Below, piece by piece: positions 40,648 through 50,651 of a DNA stretch of 64,000 nt. The notes beneath the pieces are model-generated. The model was not told where the DNA came from and did no database searches. It worked only from the letters and a program-made list of their open reading frames with translations. Source of the DNA: Hyphomicrobiales bacterium (GTDB lineage Bacteria; Pseudomonadota; Alphaproteobacteria; Rhizobiales; Rhizobiaceae); contig JAFKJU010000022.1 of NCBI GenBank assembly GCA_017305935.1, positions 1-64,000 of the forward strand. Direction: 5' to 3'. The position numbers and the translations under genes were made by a program. How positions within the stretch are numbered: position 1 is the stretch's first letter; each line of letters begins with the position of its first letter.

Positions 40648-42393
40648 ATGAAGAAGAAAGCCGAATGGCCCCGCAAGCTGCGTTCCTATGACTGGTTCGG
40701 CGGCACGGGCAAGAACGCGATCATGCATCGCTCTTGGATGAAGAACCAGGGCCTGCCCGCCGATACCTTCGACGGCCGACCGATCATCGGCATCTGTAAC
40801 ACCTGGTCGGAGTTGACCCCCTGCAACGCGCATCTTCGCGATCTCGCCGAGCGGGTGAAGCGCGGCGTCTACGAGGCCGGCGGCTTCCCGGTCGAATTCC
40901 CGGTGTTTTCGACCGGTGAAAGCACGCTGCGCCCGACCGCGATGATGTTCCGCAACCTCGCGGCCATGGATGTCGAGGAATCGATCCGCGGCAATCCGGT
41001 CGATGGCGTCGTGTTGCTCGGCGGCTGCGACAAGACCACGCCCAGCCTGCTGATGGGCGCTGCGTCCGTCGATATCCCCGTTATCCTGGTGTCCGGCGGC
41101 CCGATGCTGAACGGCAAGTGGCGCGGCAAGGATGTCGGCTCCGGCACCGCCGTCTGGCAGTTCTCGGAAATGGTGAAATCCGGAGAGATGAGCCTGGAAG
41201 AATTCATGGATGCCGAGCAGGGCATGGCGCGTTCGGCAGGCAGCTGTATGACCATGGGCACGGCCTCGACCATGGCGTCGATGGCCGAGGCGCTCGGCAT
41301 GACGCTGCCGGGCAATGCCGCCATTCCCGCCGTCGATGCGCGGCGCCGGGTGATCTCGCAGCTTTCCGGCCGCCGCATCGTCGACATGGTCAAGGAAGAC
41401 CTCAAGCCGTCGGACATTCTCACCAAAGAGGCTTTCGAGAACGCCATCCGCGTCAATGGCGCCGTCGGCGGCTCGACCAATGCCGTGCTGCATCTCCTGG
41501 CGCTCGCCGGCCGCGTCGGCGTCGAACTGACGCTGGACGACTGGGATCGCCTCGGCCGCGATGTGCCGACCATCGTCAACCTGCAGCCGTCGGGCAAATA
41601 CCTGATGGAAGAGTTTTACTATGCCGGCGGGTTGCCGGTGGTCATCAAGGCGGTCGCCGAGATGGGCCTGCTGCACAATGATGCGATCACCGTGACCGGC
41701 GACACGATCTGGAACGGCGTCAAGGACGTGGTCAACTACAACGAGAACGTCATCGTGCCGCGCGAGCGCGCGCTGACGCAATCGGGTGGCATCGCCGTGC
41801 TGCGCGGCAACCTGGCGCCCAAGGGCTGTGTGCTGAAGCCGTCCGCGGCCTCGCCGCATCTGATGCAGCATCGCGGCCGCGCCGTGGTCTTCGAAAGCAT
41901 CGAGGATTACCATGCCCGCATCAACCGCGACGATCTCGACATCGACGAGAGCTGCATCATGGTGCTGAAATATTGCGGTCCCAAGGGGTATCCCGGCATG
42001 GCCGAGGTCGGCAATATGGGCCTGCCGCCCAAGGTGCTGAAGAAGGGCATCACCGACATGATCCGCATTTCCGATGCGCGCATGTCCGGCACCGCCTATG
42101 GCACCGTCATCCTGCACACCGCGCCTGAGGCCGCCGATGGCGGGCCGCTGGCCTTGGTGGAGACCGGCGACATGATCGCCGTCGACGTGCCGAACCGCTC
42201 GATCACACTGGAAATTTCCGACGAGGACATGGCGCGGCGTCGCGCCGCCTGGGTCAATCCGGTCAAGCCGCTCACCGGCGGTTACGGCGGGCTCTATGTC
42301 AAGACCGTGATGCAGGCCGACACCGGCGCCGACCTCGACTTCCTCATCGGCCCGCGTGGTTCGGATATCCCGATGAACCGTGACAGCCATTGA
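40648..42393 (+). CDS. araC: L-arabonate-type dehydratase (IlvD/Edd family)
   Basis: 581-residue Fe-S/Mg dehydratase that removes water from sugar acids to give 2-keto-3-deoxy acids. The opening KKKAEWPRKLRSYDWFGGTG is nearly that of the characterised R. leguminosarum L-arabonate dehydratase. Cluster cysteines appear in IGICNTWSEL context and LLGGCDKTTPSLLMGA, and SAGSCMTMGTAS. ATG 40648 is favoured because GAGG lies 9 bases before; 40639 is possible. Related dehydratases act on fuconate, galactonate or xylonate. The araC symbol follows rhizobial naming, not the E. coli regulator. Confidence 0.9.
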   Translation: MKKKAEWPRKLRSYDWFGGTGKNAIMHRSWMKNQGLPADTFDGRPIIGICNTWSELTPCNAHLRDLAERVKRGVYEAGGFPVEFPVFSTGESTLRPTAMMFRNLAAMDVEESIRGNPVDGVVLLGGCDKTTPSLLMGAASVDIPVILVSGGPMLNGKWRGKDVGSGTAVWQFSEMVKSGEMSLEEFMDAEQGMARSAGSCMTMGTASTMASMAEALGMTLPGNAAIPAVDARRRVISQLSGRRIVDMVKEDLKPSDILTKEAFENAIRVNGAVGGSTNAVLHLLALAGRVGVELTLDDWDRLGRDVPTIVNLQPSGKYLMEEFYYAGGLPVVIKAVAEMGLLHNDAITVTGDTIWNGVKDVVNYNENVIVPRERALTQSGGIAVLRGNLAPKGCVLKPSAASPHLMQHRGRAVVFESIEDYHARINRDDLDIDESCIMVLKYCGPKGYPGMAEVGNMGLPPKVLKKGITDMIRISDARMSGTAYGTVILHTAPEAADGGPLALVETGDMIAVDVPNRSITLEISDEDMARRRAAWVNPVKPLTGGYGGLYVKTVMQADTGADLDFLIGPRGSDIPMNRDSH

Positions 42394-42418
42394 GGTTGTG
42401 GCACGTCGGTGCGGAAAA

Positions 42419-42556
42419 CCCCTTCTCCCCCCGGGGAGAAGGGGGTCTGAAAGGGACGGACGAGGGGGTGCGAGCGCATGGAATCCTTGAGGTTTCTTGC
42501 CTTCGGCATCCCCTTCATCCCGCTGCCGCCACCTTCTCCCGCAAGGGGAAGGGGCT
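42419..42556. repeat. Mosaic intergenic repeat with two hairpins (copy 2)
   Basis: Same arrangement as the copy at 13193-13330: CCTTCTCCCCCCGGGGAGAAGG hairpin, GACGAGGGGG, CTTCGGCATCCCCTTCATCC, then CCTTCTCCCGCAAGGGGAAGG. It fills the 215-base gap between the dehydratase and the convergent HD-GYP gene and may terminate transcription from both sides. No gene is seen here. Confidence 0.8.
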
Positions 42557-42608
42557 TTGACGCAACGCTTCTATTCCAGCACCCTTGCGCTCTACTCAGG
42601 AAAAACGA

Positions 42609-43670
42609 TTAACCCGCCTCGCGCGCCGTTTCCGGCGCATCCTGCCCCTCGGCCTCGCAAAGCTTGCGGATCTGAGGCCATTTCTCGCGGAAAGCGGTGA
42701 CGCAGGCGGGGTCGAAATGGGTGCCGCTGCAGGCGAGGATCTCGCGGTAGGCCTCCTCGATCGGCCAGGCCTTCTTATAGGGACGCTCCGAGCAGAGCGC
42801 ATCGAAGACATCGGCCACGGCGACGATGCGGGCTTCGATGGGGATCTGCTCGCCCTTCAAGCCGTTGGGATAGCCGGTGCCGTCCCATTTCTCGTGATGA
42901 CCGCCGATGATGGCGACGGCGACTCGCGCAAGTTCGGCGGAACTGTTGCGCAGGATGTTGACGCCGATCGGCACATGCTCGCGCATCTTTTCGATTTCAT
43001 GCGGCTCCAGCTTGCCGGGCTTCAGGAGCAGGGCGTCGGGGATGCCGATCTTGCCGATATCGTGCAGCGGCGTTGCGAGATAGATGTTGCGGCGCCGGAT
43101 GCGGTCGAGGCCGATGCCCTCGGCGATCAGCTCGGCGACGCCCGCGACGCGCTCTATATGATCGCCGGTATTGCCGTCGCGCCAGGCCATGGCCTGCGCG
43201 AGGCACCAGATGATCTCCTGCTCGCGCATGTCGGCGCGTTTCGAGGCGGTGCGTAGCGCCTTGTCGAGATTGTCGGCCTTGTCGGCCAGCGCCAGTTGCG
43301 CCTGGCGCAACGCCAGCAGGTTCGAAAGGCGCGCCCTGAGTTCGAGCGGATCGAAGGGTTTGTTGAGGAAATCGGTGGCGCCGGCTTCCAGCGCCTGCAG
43401 GCGGATCGAGCGTTCGCGCTCCGACGTCACCATGACGATCGGCACGTTTTCGTATTCGGGACGCTCGCGCAACGTTTTGATGACGTCGACGCCGTTGAGG
43501 ACCGGCATCATGTAGTCGACGAAGACGATGTCGAAGGTGACGGCTTCGGCGCGTGCCAGCGCCCGGACCGGGCTGGTATAAGTCTCGACCTCGTCCGTCA
43601 CGAACTGCCGGACAGCCGTTTCGATCGCCAGAAGGCTGGACCTGCTGTCATCGATGATAAGGAGCGGCAT
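42609..43670 (-). CDS. Response regulator with HD-GYP phosphodiesterase domain
   Basis: 353 residues. A receiver domain (1-120) has LIIDDSRSS, phosphoacceptor Asp in VFVDYMMPVLNGVD and Lys in LNKPFDP. A coiled linker follows, then an HD-GYP domain with ATPLHDIGKIGIPD, HVPIG, GGHHEKWDGTGYPNGLKGEQIP. All metal ligands look intact, so it should hydrolyse cyclic di-GMP when phosphorylated. No kinase gene is adjacent. Confidence 0.93.
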   Translation of the reverse strand: MPLLIIDDSRSSLLAIETAVRQFVTDEVETYTSPVRALARAEAVTFDIVFVDYMMPVLNGVDVIKTLRERPEYENVPIVMVTSERERSIRLQALEAGATDFLNKPFDPLELRARLSNLLALRQAQLALADKADNLDKALRTASKRADMREQEIIWCLAQAMAWRDGNTGDHIERVAGVAELIAEGIGLDRIRRRNIYLATPLHDIGKIGIPDALLLKPGKLEPHEIEKMREHVPIGVNILRNSSAELARVAVAIIGGHHEKWDGTGYPNGLKGEQIPIEARIVAVADVFDALCSERPYKKAWPIEEAYREILACSGTHFDPACVTAFREKWPQIRKLCEAEGQDAPETAREAG

Positions 43671-44007
43671 TCGAAACCCCCAAAAAATCCGATTCCACGC
43701 TGCCGTTTAACCGAGCGTCAAGCGAAACCCTTCCTCCGAAGGTCGCTTGCCGGCATCGGCGGCGGCGCTCTGAAATATCTCCCAATGTTTCAACCGGAGC
43801 CTGCATGGCGCCTGTTAAAATAGTCTTGAGGACGGCATGCGAAATGATGGCGCAGGCCGAAGCCGCATTGCGTCGTGCTTAACGAAGGCTAAATTCGGGG
43901 CGTAGGATCCGGTTTTACTGCCGGAAGAAACGATGAATGGGCGCCCCATTGCTGCGGCGCGCCGGTTCAATACACGATAATTATATAAGATTATTCTTTT
44001 ATACTGT
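43671..44007. other. Intergenic region without recognised feature
   Basis: 337 bases between the HD-GYP start and the transglutaminase stop. The last 45 bases are AT-rich. I see no tRNA, clear terminator, EcfG promoter or repeat; only short open frames with unconvincing composition. Confidence 0.6.
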
Positions 44008-44829
44008 TCAGCTCTGCGACTGGCTCTGGCTCATCGCCGCCTCGACGGAGAGCGAGACGGTCATGGTCTCGTCCGCCTCGCCAAGCCGCAGGCCGGAGAT
44101 CGGGGCGGCGTCGACATAATCGAGGCCGGTCGCGACGCGCACATAACGGCTGTCGGGGCAGATTTTGTTGGCGACATCGAAGCCGACCCAGCCGAGCCCG
44201 GCGACATGGGCCTCCGCCCAGGCATGGGAGGCCGTCTGCTGCGTGCGATCGTCCATCAGAAGGTAACCAGAGACGTAACGCGCGGGAACGCCGAGCAGGC
44301 GGGCGGCCGCAAGAAAGATATGGGTGTGATCCTGGCAGACGCCAGCCTTGGCGTCCAGCGCCGCTTCGGCGGTGGTTTCCGTGCCGCTCGCCCCCGGTTC
44401 ATAGGCCACGGCCTCATGAACGGCGCCCATCAGGGCATGCAGGCGCGCCAGAGGGTTGTCGTCAGCGATGCCGCGCGCCAGTTCGCGGATGTGCTTGCCG
44501 GGCTTGGTCAGCGGCGTTTCGCGCAGGAAAAGCCAGAGCGGGCAATAGCCGAGATGTTCGCCGAAGACGCCGTTGCGATCCTCGGTCTCGACCTCGCCGG
44601 CGGCGACGACGCTGACGGTGTGGTGGTCGCCGCTGATCGACAGCAGTTCGGTCCGGTTGCCGAACTGGTCGTCATAGACGACCTGGGGGTCGGCGCCCTC
44701 GACGGTCACGGACCAGTTCAACACCTTTTGCCCCGGCGCGGTCGGCGGCGAGAGGCGCAGCCGCTGCAAGGTGTAGTGCGCCGGGCCGTCATAGGTGTAA
44801 TGCGTGGTATGGCTGATCTTCAGTTTCAT
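44008..44829 (-). CDS. Transglutaminase-like protease-fold protein
   Basis: 273 residues. N-terminal beta domain starting KLKISHTTHYTYDGPAHYTLQRLRLSP, then a transglutaminase core with the Cys-His-Asp triad in AGVCQDHTHIF (about residue 163), SHAWAEAHVAG and WVGFDVANK. It forms the third gene of a unit with alpha-E and CP-ATP-grasp genes. The trio is conserved across proteobacteria and has been predicted to make or modify a peptide; no product is known. Start ATG 44829; GTG 44838 is possible. Confidence 0.88.
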   Translation of the reverse strand: MKLKISHTTHYTYDGPAHYTLQRLRLSPPTAPGQKVLNWSVTVEGADPQVVYDDQFGNRTELLSISGDHHTVSVVAAGEVETEDRNGVFGEHLGYCPLWLFLRETPLTKPGKHIRELARGIADDNPLARLHALMGAVHEAVAYEPGASGTETTAEAALDAKAGVCQDHTHIFLAAARLLGVPARYVSGYLLMDDRTQQTASHAWAEAHVAGLGWVGFDVANKICPDSRYVRVATGLDYVDAAPISGLRLGEADETMTVSLSVEAAMSQSQSQS

Positions 44830-44849
44830 GCCTGTCACCTATCCCCGCC

Positions 44850-45791
44850 TCACTGGTAGAAGCGGTAGCCCTCGCTGATTTCCTGACCCAACTGATTGTT
44901 GCGCTGCACGAAATCCTCGAGGAATTCATGCAGGCCCTTGTCCATGATGTCTCGCACCGACAGCGCCTGCAAGGCGCGCAGCATCGCGTCGGCGGTCTCG
45001 TGCGCCGGCAGGCGCTCGTCATATTCCTGTGCGAGATAGCCGAGATTGCTGACGATCTTTTCGTAGCAGTAGCTGAGCGAGCGCGGCATCTGGCCGTTGA
45101 GGATCAGGAAATCGGCGATGTTGGCCGGCTTGTACTCGGCGTCATAGACCCAGCTATAGGAGCGATGCGCCGAGACCGAGCGCAGGATTGATTCCCATTG
45201 CACGTTGTCGAGCGACGAGCCGACCGCCGAGACCGAGGGCAAGAGCACGTAATATTTGACATCGAGAATGCGGCTGGTGTTGTCGGCGCGCTCGATCAGG
45301 GTGCCGATGCGGGCGAAATTATAGAGTTCGTTGCGCAGCATCGAGCCGTGGAAGGCGCCGCGGATCAGGGCGACGCGGCGCTTGATCGCGTCGATGACTT
45401 CGGGCAGGTCGGCGGGCTTCACCCGCTTGGCCAGCAGCGTCTTCATCTCGATCCAGCATTCGTTGACCGCTTCCCAGGTGTCGCGGGTCAGGGCCGTGCG
45501 CACCATGCGGGCATTGTTGCGTCCGGATTCGAAGCAGGACATGACGCTGGAGGGGTTGGCGCGCTCGCGCAGCAGGTAGTCGATGGCATCGACACTGGTC
45601 GTCTTGTCGTGCATTTCGCCATAGGGCTCGCGCACGCCCGCGCTTTGCAGCACCCCGTCCCAGTCGTCGTCGGTAACGCCGCTGCGGGTCAACGACATGC
45701 GCAGGCCGGCATCGATCAGCCGGGCGATGTTTTCGGCACGCTCGATGTAACGGAACATCCAGTAGAGGCCATTTGCGGTTCTTCCAAGCAT
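44850..45791 (-). CDS. Alpha-E domain protein
   Basis: 313 residues, almost wholly helical, starting MLGRTANGLYWMFRYIERAENIARLIDAGLRMS. This and LRNELYNFARIGTLIERADNTSRILDVKYY are the hallmark repeats. Likely a helper of the ATP-grasp enzyme. It is 7 bases after the ATP-grasp gene and 20 bases before the transglutaminase gene. No catalytic residues are assigned in this family. Confidence 0.9.
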   Translation of the reverse strand: MLGRTANGLYWMFRYIERAENIARLIDAGLRMSLTRSGVTDDDWDGVLQSAGVREPYGEMHDKTTSVDAIDYLLRERANPSSVMSCFESGRNNARMVRTALTRDTWEAVNECWIEMKTLLAKRVKPADLPEVIDAIKRRVALIRGAFHGSMLRNELYNFARIGTLIERADNTSRILDVKYYVLLPSVSAVGSSLDNVQWESILRSVSAHRSYSWVYDAEYKPANIADFLILNGQMPRSLSYCYEKIVSNLGYLAQEYDERLPAHETADAMLRALQALSVRDIMDKGLHEFLEDFVQRNNQLGQEISEGYRFYQ

Positions 45792-45798
45792 GTCCGTC

Positions 45799-47223
45799 TC
45801 AGTCCTCCAGCACCCAGGTGTCTTTCGTGCCGCCGCCCTGGCTGGAATTGACCACCAGCGACCCCTGCTTCAGCGCCACGCGCGTCAACCCGCCGGGGAT
45901 GATCTGCACCTTGTCGGAAACCAGCACGTAGGGACGCAGATCCACATGGCGCGGCGCGATGCCCTTCTTGACGAGGATCGGCACGGTCGACAGCGACAGC
46001 GTCGGCTGGGCGATGTAATTGGCCGGGCGGGCAGCGAGCTTGGCGGCGAACTCGGCGCGTTCCTTTTTCGACGCCGTCGGGCCGACCAGCATGCCGTACC
46101 CGCCGGAACCGTGGACTTCCTTGACGACGAGGTCGGCGAGATTGTCGAGCACGTATTGCAGGCTCTGCGGCTCCGAACAGCGCCAGGTCGGCACGTTTTC
46201 GAGCAGCGGCTTGCGGCCGGTGTAGAATTCGACGATTTCCGGCATGTAGGAATAGATCGCCTTGTCGTCGGAAATGCCGGTGCCCGGCGCATTGGCGATG
46301 GTGATGTTGCCGGCTCGGTAGACATCCATGATGCCGGGTATGCCGAGCGCCGAATCCGGCCGGAAGGTCAGCGGGTCGAGGAAATCGTCGTCGACGCGGC
46401 GGTACAGCACGTCGATGGCCTCGTAGCCGCGCGTGGTGCGCATCTTCACCTTGCCGTCCATGACGCGCAGGTCCGAGCCTTCCACCAGCTCGACACCCAT
46501 CATGTCGGCGAGAAAGGAATGCTCGTAGTAGGCGGAATTGTAGATGCCCGGCGTCAGCACCGCCAGGCGCGGCTTGCCCTTGCAGCCAGGAGGCGCCAGC
46601 GACGCGAGGCTCTGGCGCAGCAGCATCGGATAGTCTTCCACGCGCTGCACCTTGTTGCGGTGGAACAGCTCGGGGAACATCTGCATCATGGTTTCGCGGT
46701 TTTCCAGCATGTAGCTGACGCCCGAGGGCGTGCGGGCATTGTCCTCCAGCACATAGAACTGGTCCTCGCCGGTGCGCACGATATCGGTGCCGACGATATG
46801 GGTGTAGACGCCACCGGGCGGGCGAAAACCGATCATCTGCGGCAGGAAGGCGCTGTTCTTCTCGATCAGCGCGCGCGGGATGCGCCCGGCGCGGATGATT
46901 TCCTGCTTGTGATAGATGTCGTCGAGAAAGGCATTGAGCGCCACGACGCGCTGTTCGATCCCCTGCGCCAGCTTGCGCCATTCCTTGGCCGAGATGATGC
47001 GCGGGATGAGATCGAAGGGGATGAGCTTTTCGGCCGAGTCCGCGTGGCCGTAGACTGCGAAGGTGATGCCGGTTTTTCGGAAGATGCTTTCCGCATCCCG
47101 GGACTTGCCGATCAGATGCGCGGGGTTCTGTCCGGAATACCACTCGAAATATTGCTGGTAAGGCTGGCGCGGCGCGTCGTCCGCATTCATCATTTCATCA
47201 AATGCCAATGGCGCATTCCCCAT
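45799..47223 (-). CDS. Circularly permuted ATP-grasp type 2 protein
   Basis: 474 residues. The COG2308 pattern is seen in KTGITFAVYG, IPRALIEKNSAFLPQMIGF, YVLEDNARTPSGVSYMLENRETM and KEVHGSGGYGMLVGP near the permuted nucleotide-binding loop. It probably ligates an amine or amino acid with ATP. First gene of the trio with alpha-E and transglutaminase. The start is open: ATG 47223 has no ribosome site, whereas TTG 47208 (next residues AFDEMM) has GGGGA 7 bases before. Confidence 0.9.
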   Translation of the reverse strand: MGNAPLAFDEMMNADDAPRQPYQQYFEWYSGQNPAHLIGKSRDAESIFRKTGITFAVYGHADSAEKLIPFDLIPRIISAKEWRKLAQGIEQRVVALNAFLDDIYHKQEIIRAGRIPRALIEKNSAFLPQMIGFRPPGGVYTHIVGTDIVRTGEDQFYVLEDNARTPSGVSYMLENRETMMQMFPELFHRNKVQRVEDYPMLLRQSLASLAPPGCKGKPRLAVLTPGIYNSAYYEHSFLADMMGVELVEGSDLRVMDGKVKMRTTRGYEAIDVLYRRVDDDFLDPLTFRPDSALGIPGIMDVYRAGNITIANAPGTGISDDKAIYSYMPEIVEFYTGRKPLLENVPTWRCSEPQSLQYVLDNLADLVVKEVHGSGGYGMLVGPTASKKERAEFAAKLAARPANYIAQPTLSLSTVPILVKKGIAPRHVDLRPYVLVSDKVQIIPGGLTRVALKQGSLVVNSSQGGGTKDTWVLED

Positions 47224-47563
47224 TTTTTTTCATTTGAATACAACGGAAGAGGCAATGCAAGAACCATGCACAATCGCCATCGAAGTTTTTGAGCGGTGGT
47301 TTTCCGGCGTTTTCGCCCGTGGCGGCGCAACCTGCGGTTTTTGCTGGCGAAGAAGACCGGAAGCGATTGGCCGCCGTTTCGGCAAATGCCGGAAAATATG
47401 GCAGTGTTGCAGTTCGGTGCCGATCGGCGGGAAAAGGCGATCGGCGGCGTGCGGCGGCGCCATTCGCGTTTTGACGGGGCGGGGGCGGGGGCGTAGAGCC
47501 TGACCTGCCGACGCTTGCCAACCCGGGCAATGCCGCAGCACGCTCCCGTTTCCGGAACCATCC
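47224..47563. other. Intergenic region without recognised gene
   Basis: 340 bases between the divergent ATP-grasp and EamA genes. It holds several overlapping short frames with unnatural composition and no ribosome site. Both promoters must lie here, but I cannot place them. Confidence 0.55.
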
Positions 47564-48445
47564 ATGCTCGATCGTCTTGCTCCCGCCGTGTTCGTGTTCC
47601 TATGGTCGACAGGCTGGATCGCTGCTGGTTATGCCGCCATCCATTCGGAACCCTTCACCTTTCTCGCCTGGCGCTACGGCCTGTCCTTCCTCGCCTTCGC
47701 GGCGCTGTGCATCGTCGCCGGAGCCCGCTGGCCACGCGACTGGCGGCAGGCCTTGAAGGCGGTCTATTCCGGCATCTTCCTGCATGGGCTTTATCTTGCC
47801 GGTCTCTGGTGGGCGGTGGCGCGCGGTGTGCCGGCGGGGCTGTCGGGCATCATCGCGGCGCTGCAACCGCTGTTGACGGCTGTGGCCGCGGCCAGCCTGC
47901 TTGGCGAACGCCTGTCGCGGCTGCAGAAACTCGGGCTGGCGCTCGGCTTCCTCGGCATCGCCATCGCCATCTCGCCGAAGCTGACGGCCATCGATCCCGG
48001 CAATCTCGGCCAGACGGCGGTGCCGCTCGTCGTCAACCTGCTCGGCATGGTCTCGGTGACCTATGGCACGGTCTACCAGAAGCAGCACCTGCAGGTCGGT
48101 GACATCCGGACCATCGCGACGCTGCAATATGTCGGGGCGCTCTTGGTCACCGCGCCGCTGGCGCTGTTTACCGAACGGCTGCATTTCGACGGCTCCTGGC
48201 CGGCGATCCTGACCATGCTGTGGTCGATCTTCGGCCTTTCGATGGGCGCCATCGGCCTGCTCCTGTACCTGATCCGGCGCGGACAGGTGTCGAAGGCGGC
48301 CTCGCTGATCTATCTCGTGCCGCCGCTGGTCGCGGTCGAGGCGGCCATTGCCTTCGGCGAGCCGCTGACCCTGCCGATGATCGTCGGCACCGTCATCGTG
48401 GTGATCGGCGTCTATTTCACCAACCGCCGGCCGATTGGTCGATAA
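47564..48445 (+). CDS. EamA-family (DMT) transporter
   Basis: 293 residues, ten helices in two EamA repeats (about 5-135 and 150-285). It begins LAPAVFVFLWSTGWIAAGYAA and includes GIIAALQPLLTAVAAASLLGERLSRLQ, the first repeat end, and SLIYLVPPLVAVEAAIAFGE in the second. Family members export amino acids, nucleosides or other metabolites; the substrate is unknown. Single gene, ended by a bidirectional terminator. Confidence 0.9.
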   Translation: MLDRLAPAVFVFLWSTGWIAAGYAAIHSEPFTFLAWRYGLSFLAFAALCIVAGARWPRDWRQALKAVYSGIFLHGLYLAGLWWAVARGVPAGLSGIIAALQPLLTAVAAASLLGERLSRLQKLGLALGFLGIAIAISPKLTAIDPGNLGQTAVPLVVNLLGMVSVTYGTVYQKQHLQVGDIRTIATLQYVGALLVTAPLALFTERLHFDGSWPAILTMLWSIFGLSMGAIGLLLYLIRRGQVSKAASLIYLVPPLVAVEAAIAFGEPLTLPMIVGTVIVVIGVYFTNRRPIGR

Positions 48446-48449
48446 TGAA

Positions 48450-48477
48450 AAACGCCGGCCCCAGGGGACCGGCGTTT
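48450..48477. terminator. Bidirectional terminator between EamA and helicase genes
   Basis: AAACGCCGG with exact complement CCGGCGTTT, 10-base centre (itself partly paired), preceded by GAAAA and followed by TTTCTG. Lies between two convergent genes. Confidence 0.75.
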
Positions 48478-48496
48478 CTGATCGTTACACCCGCTC

Positions 48497-49894
<1,398 letters not shown>

Positions 49895-50236
49895 AATAAA
49901 TGCCTCTTCGTGGCGCCGGAAGCCATAGCGGGCCGCAGGATTGCGGCTCCGTGGCATCTGGCGTCAAGAACCCCGCGTGAAGTGGGAACTTGTGTTGGAA
50001 AGTGCTTTCCAGCGCTCGTGTTTTGTCCGCCACCGTGGCGAAGTCTCTTGGCCGAGCCATCCTCTCTTGCGCGTCAAATCCGGCGCGAACGCTCACGCGG
50101 CGTTCGGAGAGGGGAAAGCTGTCGGGCATTTGGAGGTTTTCGGGGCAAATGTCAAGGGCCAAGCAGAAATGACGAAGCCTGCGCGAGCCGCCGCGCAGGC
50201 TGATCCGGAAGCGTTCGGGGTGTTCGTGCCGAAGGC
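49895..50236. other. Leader/intergenic region upstream of the DEAD-box gene
   Basis: 342 bases between the helicase start and the small secreted protein stop. It presumably holds the helicase promoter and leader. Short palindromic pieces occur (GTGCTTTCCAGCGCTC), but I recognise no riboswitch, cold-shock box or RNA gene. Confidence 0.5.
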
Positions 50237-50533
50237 TCAGCGAGGGCAGACCTCGACGCGATAGCCGCGACCCCAATAATCATGGCGCCATTCCATGTGG
50301 CAGTAACGCGGACGCGGCGGCGGCAGGTAGTCCGGATAATAATAGACCGGACGGCCGTAATAGGGCTGGCTGCCGGCGGCGAGCGCCCCGCCGATGAGGC
50401 CGCCGACGGCGCCCGCGGCAAAGCCGCCCCAGAAGCGACCATGGGCGGCGGCGGGCGCGGAGGTCGCGACGCTGGCGATGGCGAGCGTGGTTGCGATCAG
50501 GCCCGCAGAGACAGTCTTTTGCAATACGGACAT
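50237..50533 (-). CDS. Small secreted glycine-zipper protein
   Basis: 98 residues: signal peptide (TVSAGLIATTLAIASVATSAPAAAHG), a glycine-zipper stretch GGFAAGAVGGLIGGALAAG that may insert in a membrane, a Tyr/Pro-rich segment (YYGRPVYYYPDYLPPPRPRY) and an end HMEWRHDYWGRGYRVEVCPR resembling BA14K-type envelope proteins. Envelope or outer-membrane location is likely. ATG 50533 follows AAAGGATTCG. Confidence 0.8.
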   Translation of the reverse strand: MSVLQKTVSAGLIATTLAIASVATSAPAAAHGRFWGGFAAGAVGGLIGGALAAGSQPYYGRPVYYYPDYLPPPRPRYCHMEWRHDYWGRGYRVEVCPR

Positions 50534-50651
50534 CGTTCGAATCCTTTCTGTTTCGCTCCGAAGAGCCAGGATCGAAGATGATCGCGCAACGTGGCGGAAC
50601 CACGCCACATTTGCGCCATTGCGGGTTAAATTTCGTTCATGTTCGACGGCC

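Noticed and set aside
40582..42390. 602-residue open frame on the minus strand
   Set aside because: Antisense to the sugar-acid dehydratase, whose motifs and start are clear.
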